Shown here piece by piece: positions 5,856 through 8,665 of a stretch of 8,665 nucleotides of DNA. The translations under genes were made by a program, and so were the position numbers. The notes under the pieces were generated by a model that worked only from the letters and a program-made list of their open reading frames with translations, had not been told where the DNA came from and ran no database searches. The stretch's first letter is position 1. Every line of letters begins with the position of its first letter. Source of the stretch: Candidatus Omnitrophota bacterium (lineage in GTDB: Bacteria; Omnitrophota; Gorgyraeia; Gygaellales; Profunditerraquicolaceae); NCBI GenBank assembly GCA_028716305.1, contig JAQUQA010000043.1:1-8665 (forward strand), given 5' to 3'.

Positions 5856-6194
5856 ATGAAAAAAGTAGAAGCGGTGATCAGGATGGAGAAGCTGGAAGAG
5901 GTAACCGAAATGCTGGAAAGATTGGGTTACCCGGGGATGATGGTTACTCATATCGAAGGGCACGGTCGGCAAAAAGGATTGGTTGAGCAGTTCCGTGGCA
6001 GGGAGTATAAGGTTAATTTCCTGCCTAAGATAAAAATCGAAATTGTCGCCAAGGACTCTGATGTCGATAAGATAATTAACGCGATCTCCTCAATAGCCAA
6101 GACCGGGGAGATCGGAGACGGAAAGATCTTTGTTTATCCGGTTGAGAACGTGCAACGGATCCGCACCGGAGAAAAAGGGGAGGTAGCGATTTAG
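5856..6194 (+). CDS. glnK: PII nitrogen regulator with Tyr51 (GlnK/GlnB type)
   Basis: This is a 112-residue PII signalling protein, the standard length. It would form a trimer that binds ATP/ADP and 2-oxoglutarate and controls the neighbouring channel. Visible landmarks are Gln39 in the GHGRQKG motif (2-oxoglutarate/Mg site), the T-loop with Tyr51 in REYKVNFLPK, Lys58, the B-loop TGEIGDGK (83-90) and the C-terminal RIRTGEKG. Tyr51 is the residue uridylylated by GlnD in proteobacteria, so this copy could be covalently modified if a GlnD exists in the genome. AGGAGGG lies 10 nt before the start. It follows amtB1 by 62 nt and its stop codon directly abuts the start of a small HTH gene. GlnK rather than GlnB is preferred only because of linkage to amtB. 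Confidence 0.95.
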   Translation: MKKVEAVIRMEKLEEVTEMLERLGYPGMMVTHIEGHGRQKGLVEQFRGREYKVNFLPKIKIEIVAKDSDVDKIINAISSIAKTGEIGDGKIFVYPVENVQRIRTGEKGEVAI

Positions 6195-6371
6195 ATGCAG
6201 GATAGAGAGTTGATTAATCGGATCAAGCGCTTTAAATCGGAACACGGGTATACGCTGTATGAACTCTCCGGCCTGATCAATATCCAGATTACCACCCTGG
6301 AGAGATGGTTCAGGACCGGCCGGATCAATAAGCTGTACGCCCAGGTAGTTAAACAAAAACTGGGCATTTAA
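6195..6371 (+). CDS. 58-aa helix-turn-helix protein coupled to glnK
   Basis: This short gene begins with the ATG immediately after the glnK TAG stop and has its own ribosome site inside glnK (GGGGAGGT, 6177-6184). The product has three or four predicted helices. Residues 21-48 (LYELSGLINI, then TTLERWF and RTGRI) read like the HTH of Cro/XRE-type proteins: a first helix ending in the turn region, then TTLERWF as the likely recognition helix and a basic RTGR end. No ligand-binding or dimerisation domain is present and the whole protein is one HTH unit. Placement between a PII gene and amtB2 suggests a nitrogen-linked regulator or PII-associated partner, but this is context only. I recognise no specific family. 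Confidence 0.75.
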   Translation: MQDRELINRIKRFKSEHGYTLYELSGLINIQITTLERWFRTGRINKLYAQVVKQKLGI

Positions 6372-6382
6372 CAATATTCTTT

Positions 6383-6408
6383 CTGGAAGGATTTTTTTTA
6401 CCATCCAG
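6383..6408 (+). repeat. Inverted repeat before amtB2
   Basis: CTGGAAGG (6383-6390) and CCATCCAG (6401-6408) form 7 pairs with one A-A mismatch around an ATTTTTTTTA loop. The T-run lies in the loop rather than after the stem, so this is not a normal terminator. AT-rich DNA follows (6409-6430) and could contain a weak promoter, but no convincing -35/-10 pair is seen. Confidence 0.5.
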
Positions 6409-6459
6409 TTTATCATTAGATTAATCAATTGGTCAACCCGCAAAAAAGGAGATAGTAAA

Positions 6460-7689
6460 ATGATCAACACAGGTGATACGGCGTGGGTGCTCATCTCGGC
6501 AGCTCTGGTGATGCTGATGACCCCGGGGTTGGCGTTCTTTTACGGAGGGATGGTGCGCAAAAAGAACGTTTTGAGCATCTTGATGCAATGTTTTATTGTT
6601 TTGTGCGTTTTGAGCGTGCACTGGGTATTGGTTGGTTATAGCCTTTCTTTTGCCCCGCGCGAAGGTTTCTGGGGCGGTCTTCAATGGCTGGGTTTAAATG
6701 GTGTCGGCATGGATCCTTATTCGGAATACGCCGGGACCATTCCCCATCAGGCATTCATGATCTTTCAAGGGATGTTCGCGATCATTACCCCGGCTTTGAT
6801 CCTCGGGGCTTTTGCCGAGAGAATGAAATTTTCCGCTTTTCTGGTTTTTATAATTTTATGGGCAACTTTTGTCTATGCCCCGGTTTGCCACTGGGTTTGG
6901 GGTATCGGAGGATGGATCAGGAATCTTGGTGCATTGGATTTTGCCGGAGGCACGGTCGTACACGTGAACGCAGGCATAGCGGCGTTAGTTACCGCCATAT
7001 TGATCGGTAAACGTAAAAGTGTTAATCACGGTGCACCCGCGCCGCACAATATGCCTTTTGTCGTTCTGGGTACGGCGTTATTATGGTTTGGGTGGTTTGG
7101 TTTTAACGCCGGCAGCGCCCTGGCGGCAAACGGCCTGGCGGTAAATGCCTTTGTGGTTACCCATATCGCGGCCGCAGCAGCGGGATTAAGCTGGGCATTA
7201 ATCGAATGGGTGCGTAATGGTAAGCCGACCATCTTCGGCGTGGTCAGCGGAGTTGTAGCGGGGTTGGTGGCGATCACCCCGGCTGCCGGATTTGTCAGCG
7301 TTATCCCGGCAATCATCATCGGCCTGTCCGTAAGCGTGTTTTGTTTTGTTGCTGTTACCGTGATGAAGCCGAAATTCGGTTACGACGATTCCCTGGACGC
7401 CTTTGGCGTGCATTGTGTAGGGGGGGTTTGGGGGGCCTTGGCTACCGGGTTGTTTGCTTCTAAGGCAGTTAATGCCGCAGGCGCAGACGGTTTGTTTTTC
7501 GGTAATCCCAAGCAATTCTTAATCCAGCTTTTCACGGTGGCAGTCACTATTGCATACTCATTCATAGTAAGCCTGGTCCTTTATAAGCTGGTGGACGCGG
7601 TTATCGGCGTGCGTATAAACGAAAGAGCCGAAGAGATGGGGCTTGATTTGACTCAGCATCACGAGAGGGCATATACTATTCTAGAATAA
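6460..7689 (+). CDS. amtB: Ammonium transporter, second copy
   Basis: This 409-residue Amt family channel has no cleavable signal peptide and begins directly at the first membrane segment. Key residues fall at the same positions as in mature E. coli AmtB: Asp160, His168 (DFAGGTVVHVN), Trp212, Phe215, Ser219 and His318 (FGVHCVGGVWGA). This gives strong support for a working conducting channel with an intact twin-His pore and external ammonium site. The C-terminal tail (VGVRINERAEEMGLDLTQHHE) is the PII-interaction segment. AAGGAGA at 6446-6452 sets the start. It is followed 126 nt later by a second PII gene, so each channel has its own PII gene. Having two channels in one operon suggests separate substrates, affinities or regulatory inputs, which the sequence cannot resolve. 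Confidence 0.97.
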   Translation: MINTGDTAWVLISAALVMLMTPGLAFFYGGMVRKKNVLSILMQCFIVLCVLSVHWVLVGYSLSFAPREGFWGGLQWLGLNGVGMDPYSEYAGTIPHQAFMIFQGMFAIITPALILGAFAERMKFSAFLVFIILWATFVYAPVCHWVWGIGGWIRNLGALDFAGGTVVHVNAGIAALVTAILIGKRKSVNHGAPAPHNMPFVVLGTALLWFGWFGFNAGSALAANGLAVNAFVVTHIAAAAAGLSWALIEWVRNGKPTIFGVVSGVVAGLVAITPAAGFVSVIPAIIIGLSVSVFCFVAVTVMKPKFGYDDSLDAFGVHCVGGVWGALATGLFASKAVNAAGADGLFFGNPKQFLIQLFTVAVTIAYSFIVSLVLYKLVDAVIGVRINERAEEMGLDLTQHHERAYTILE

Positions 7690-7741
7690 GTGTCAGCGGA
7701 TAATAGAAGATGGGTATCATTGATAAGAGAAAATTACCAAC

Positions 7742-7783
7742 AGTCACAGGTCACAAGGTCACACGTTACATGGTGACCTTGTG
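7742..7783 (+). repeat. GTCACA direct repeats and 11-bp inverted repeat
   Basis: GTCACA occurs three times in close succession (about 7743, 7750 and 7758). The last copies form the left arm of a perfect inverted repeat, CACAAGGTCAC (7752-7762) with GTGACCTTGTG (7773-7783), around a 10-nt loop. A GT-rich tail rather than a T-run follows, so this is not a standard terminator. It sits between amtB2 and glnK2, like the different stem-loop between amtB1 and glnK1. It could be an mRNA processing element, a protein-binding site or a small dispersed repeat. Confidence 0.7.
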
Positions 7784-7815
7784 TGTTTGTGATTGTGCAC
7801 AACAGGAGGTAATCC

Positions 7816-8157
7816 ATGAAATTAGTTATTGCCGTAATCCAGCCGTATAAGCTGGAAGCTGTTAAGGAAGAGCTCTACAAGGCCAAGGTCAACCTGATGA
7901 CTGTCAGCGAGGTGCTGGGTCATGGCAGGCAAAAGGGAGTAACCGAAGTTTACCGTGGGATAAAAGAGACGGGAAACCTTTTGCGGAAGGTTCGCCTGGA
8001 GATAGCGGTAAATGACAATTTTCTCGAACCGACTTTAAAAGCGATCATTAAGGGGGCCAAAACCGGCGAAACCGGAGACGGAAAGATATTCATCTTAGAG
8101 CTAAAAGAGTGTGTACGTATCCGTACTGAAGAACAGGGGAGCATTGCTATCGGTTAA
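7816..8157 (+). CDS. PII-family nitrogen regulator lacking Tyr51
   Basis: This 113-residue PII family protein has GHGRQKG with Gln39, Lys58, the B-loop TGETGDGK (83-90) and the C-terminal RIRTEEQG, so nucleotide and 2-oxoglutarate binding appear intact. The T-loop differs: VYRGIKETGNLLRK has Glu at position 51, where the paralogue at 5856 has Tyr. It therefore cannot be uridylylated at the usual site and would respond only to ligands unless modified elsewhere. The loop also lacks the aromatic FLPK end (LLRK here), which suggests a different set of partners. AGGAGGT at 7804-7810 sets the start. Linkage to amtB2 suggests it gates that channel or acts on glutamine synthetase, whose gene follows. 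I leave the symbol blank because GlnK, GlnB and other PII subtypes cannot be separated here. Confidence 0.93.
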   Translation: MKLVIAVIQPYKLEAVKEELYKAKVNLMTVSEVLGHGRQKGVTEVYRGIKETGNLLRKVRLEIAVNDNFLEPTLKAIIKGAKTGETGDGKIFILELKECVRIRTEEQGSIAIG

Positions 8158-8188
8158 AGGGCTGAGATAGGGGGAGGTGGCGATAATC

Positions 8189-8350
8189 ATGCAGGGAAAT
8201 TTTTTGCAGAATTTTTTGGATCCGATTGCCAGGGTTTGGGGAAATTATTCCGATACGCAATTTACATCCGGCTGTTCTACCCGTAAAGCCGGCAAAAAGT
8301 CCAGGCTCCGGGCGCCGTTAAAAAAGAAAAAAAACAGGTTACCAAAGTAG
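8189..8350 (+). CDS. 53-aa basic peptide between glnK2 and glnA
   Basis: A short open frame starts at an ATG 10 nt after GGAGGT (8173-8178), 31 nt downstream of the PII gene. The product begins with an amphipathic aromatic stretch (NFLQNFLDPIARVWGNY). It ends in a strongly basic tail (RKAGKKSRLRAPLKKKKNR, about residues 32-50). I recognise no family. Small basic proteins that inhibit glutamine synthetase (IF7/IF17) are known in cyanobacteria, and location beside glnA makes a similar role worth testing, but no sequence match to them is claimed. Its last codons overlap the shared promoter-like motif (8338-8345). It may instead be a chance frame. Confidence 0.5.
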   Translation: MQGNFLQNFLDPIARVWGNYSDTQFTSGCSTRKAGKKSRLRAPLKKKKNRLPK

Positions 8351-8367
8351 CTCGGGAGTTACTTGTA
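8338..8367 (+). promoter_or_regulatory. Shared bipartite promoter-like motif before glnA
   Basis: GTTACCAA (8338-8345) and ACTTGTA (8361-8367) are separated by 15 nt after an A-rich run (8319-8336), as in the porin/amt leader (3462-3491). A TATATA run overlaps the downstream end. An alternative weak pair, TTGTAT at 8364 and TACATT at 8387 with a 17-nt spacer, would start transcription at the first leader hairpin. Confidence 0.5.
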
Positions 8368-8398
8368 TATATAGAGACAGCAAAAGTACATTATTTGG

Positions 8399-8484
8399 GC
8401 ACATTGTAGTGCAAAATTAAGCACCAATTAAGGAACATTGGCGTTCAAGTTGCCGGAATATCCCGGCAAAGTGAACGCCTTTTT
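8399..8484 (+). promoter_or_regulatory. ANTAR-type dual-hexaloop antitermination leader, glnA
   Basis: This is the clearest of the three leaders. P1 is GCAC (8399-8402), loop ATTGTA (8403-8408), GTGC (8409-8412), with 4 perfect pairs. P2 is GAAC (8433-8436), loop ATTGGC (8437-8442), GTTC (8443-8446), also 4 perfect pairs. Both six-base loops have A at position 1 and G at position 4. The 20-nt linker has no strong fold. The P2 loop and 3' arm lie inside the 5' arm of the terminator (8440-8447), so P2 and the terminator cannot coexist. This matches the RNA targets of NasR/EutV-like ANTAR proteins and predicts glnA expression by read-through. Confidence 0.75.
8440..8484 (+). terminator. Leader terminator (attenuator) of glnA
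   Basis: An outer stem GGCGTTCA (8440-8447) pairs with TGAACGCC (8472-8479). An inner stem TTGCCGG (8450-8456) pairs with CCGGCAA (8463-8469), separated from it by a 2x2 A-G internal loop. The run TTTTT (8480-8484) follows, then G and TTTT. It ends 27 nt before the glnA start codon, too close to be anything but an attenuator for that gene. Confidence 0.88.
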
Positions 8485-8511
8485 GTTTTAGGTGTCAAAA
8501 GGAGGATAAGT

Positions 8512-8665
8512 ATGCCTAAAAAGAAGAATCCAGGAACAGTCAAAGAAGTGAAAACCAGGAATCCTCTGGTTAACGGCGCCTTTGACGAGAGCGCCGCGCG
8601 TGATGTGATGAAGATGGTCAAGGATAAGGATATCCAGATCATTGACCTGAAATTCAACGATTTGC
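8512..8665 (+). CDS. glnA: Glutamine synthetase type I, N-terminal 51 residues (cut by window end)
   Basis: Only the first 51 codons are present. Residues 29-51 (ARDVMKMVKDKDIQIIDLKF, then NDL) match the conserved first helix and strand of type I glutamine synthetases, where the family has VLKMIKDKDVKFVDLRFTD-like sequence. The enzyme makes glutamine from glutamate, ammonia and ATP. About 28 residues precede the usual start region and are basic and probably disordered (MPKKKNPGTVKEVKTRNPLV), an extension not found in E. coli GlnA. AAAGGAGGAT just upstream (8499-8506) supports the start. Position after two amtB-PII pairs and behind an attenuator fits the assignment, but catalytic motifs lie outside the window. 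Confidence 0.78.
   Translation, partial: MPKKKNPGTVKEVKTRNPLVNGAFDESAARDVMKMVKDKDIQIIDLKFNDL

Noticed and set aside
6383..6408. A Rho-independent terminator between the HTH gene and amtB2
   Set aside because: The T-run is inside the loop and no T-run follows the stem, so it lacks the required geometry.
7742..7783. A CRISPR array from the GTCACA repeats
   Set aside because: The repeats are only 6-7 nt with no spacers, and no cas genes are present.
8397..8412. A sigma54-like sequence, GGCAC followed by TGC, before glnA
   Set aside because: The spacing between the GG and GC elements is 11 nt instead of the required 10, and the TTGC block is incomplete. The sequence is fully explained by the P1 hairpin GCAC[ATTGTA]GTGC.
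8399..8490. A glutamine riboswitch in the glnA leader
   Set aside because: The known glnA and downstream-peptide RNA motifs have a three-stem aptamer with conserved junction sequences that I do not see. Two small hexaloop hairpins plus a terminator fit an ANTAR target instead.

Overview
The window reads as a nitrogen-acquisition locus from a Gram-negative bacterium. Several proteins carry signal peptides and look like outer-membrane beta-barrels, base composition is near 50% G+C, and strong AGGAGG ribosome sites are common. The gene set and protein style suggest a deep-branching environmental lineage, perhaps of the PVC/Omnitrophota type. That placement is inference and nothing in the window proves it. 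All convincing genes lie on the + strand.

Layout. (1) Positions 1-1473 hold the 3' part of a CPBP-family membrane protease, cut by the window edge, and a secreted PEBP/YbhB-like protein 2 nt downstream. (2) Positions 1583-2650 hold a signal-peptide protein with an outer-membrane beta-barrel look, bounded by a possible promoter and a clear Rho-independent terminator. (3) Positions 2712-3440 hold a strong sigma70 promoter, a long structured leader and a small sigma-70-family factor. (4) Positions 3441-8350 hold a second structured leader and a nitrogen operon: TorF-like porin, signal-peptide AmtB, Tyr51-type PII, a 58-aa HTH protein, a second AmtB, a second PII without Tyr51, and a 53-aa basic peptide. 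(5) Positions 8351-8665 hold a third structured leader and the first 51 codons of what looks like glnA (glutamine synthetase I).

The main discovery is in the leaders. Upstream of the sigma gene, the porin/amt operon and glnA, the RNA can form a pair of hairpins with six-base loops that have A at position 1 and G at position 4. The 3' arm of the second hairpin overlaps the 5' arm of an intrinsic terminator in each case. This is the architecture described for targets of ANTAR-domain antiterminators (NasR, AmiR and EutV type). No ANTAR protein is encoded in the window, so the regulator must lie elsewhere. The sigma and porin leaders also carry a second hairpin-terminator unit with related but non-canonical loops.

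The porin/amt and glnA leaders share a bipartite sequence at identical spacing, GTTACCAA-N15-ACTTGTA, preceded by an A-rich stretch. It may be a promoter, possibly one read by the sigma factor encoded between the leaders. The combined model is inference: a nitrogen signal acts through an ANTAR protein on RNA, raises sigma synthesis, and the sigma factor plus the same RNA signal raise ammonium uptake (porin, AmtB, PII) and assimilation (GlnA).
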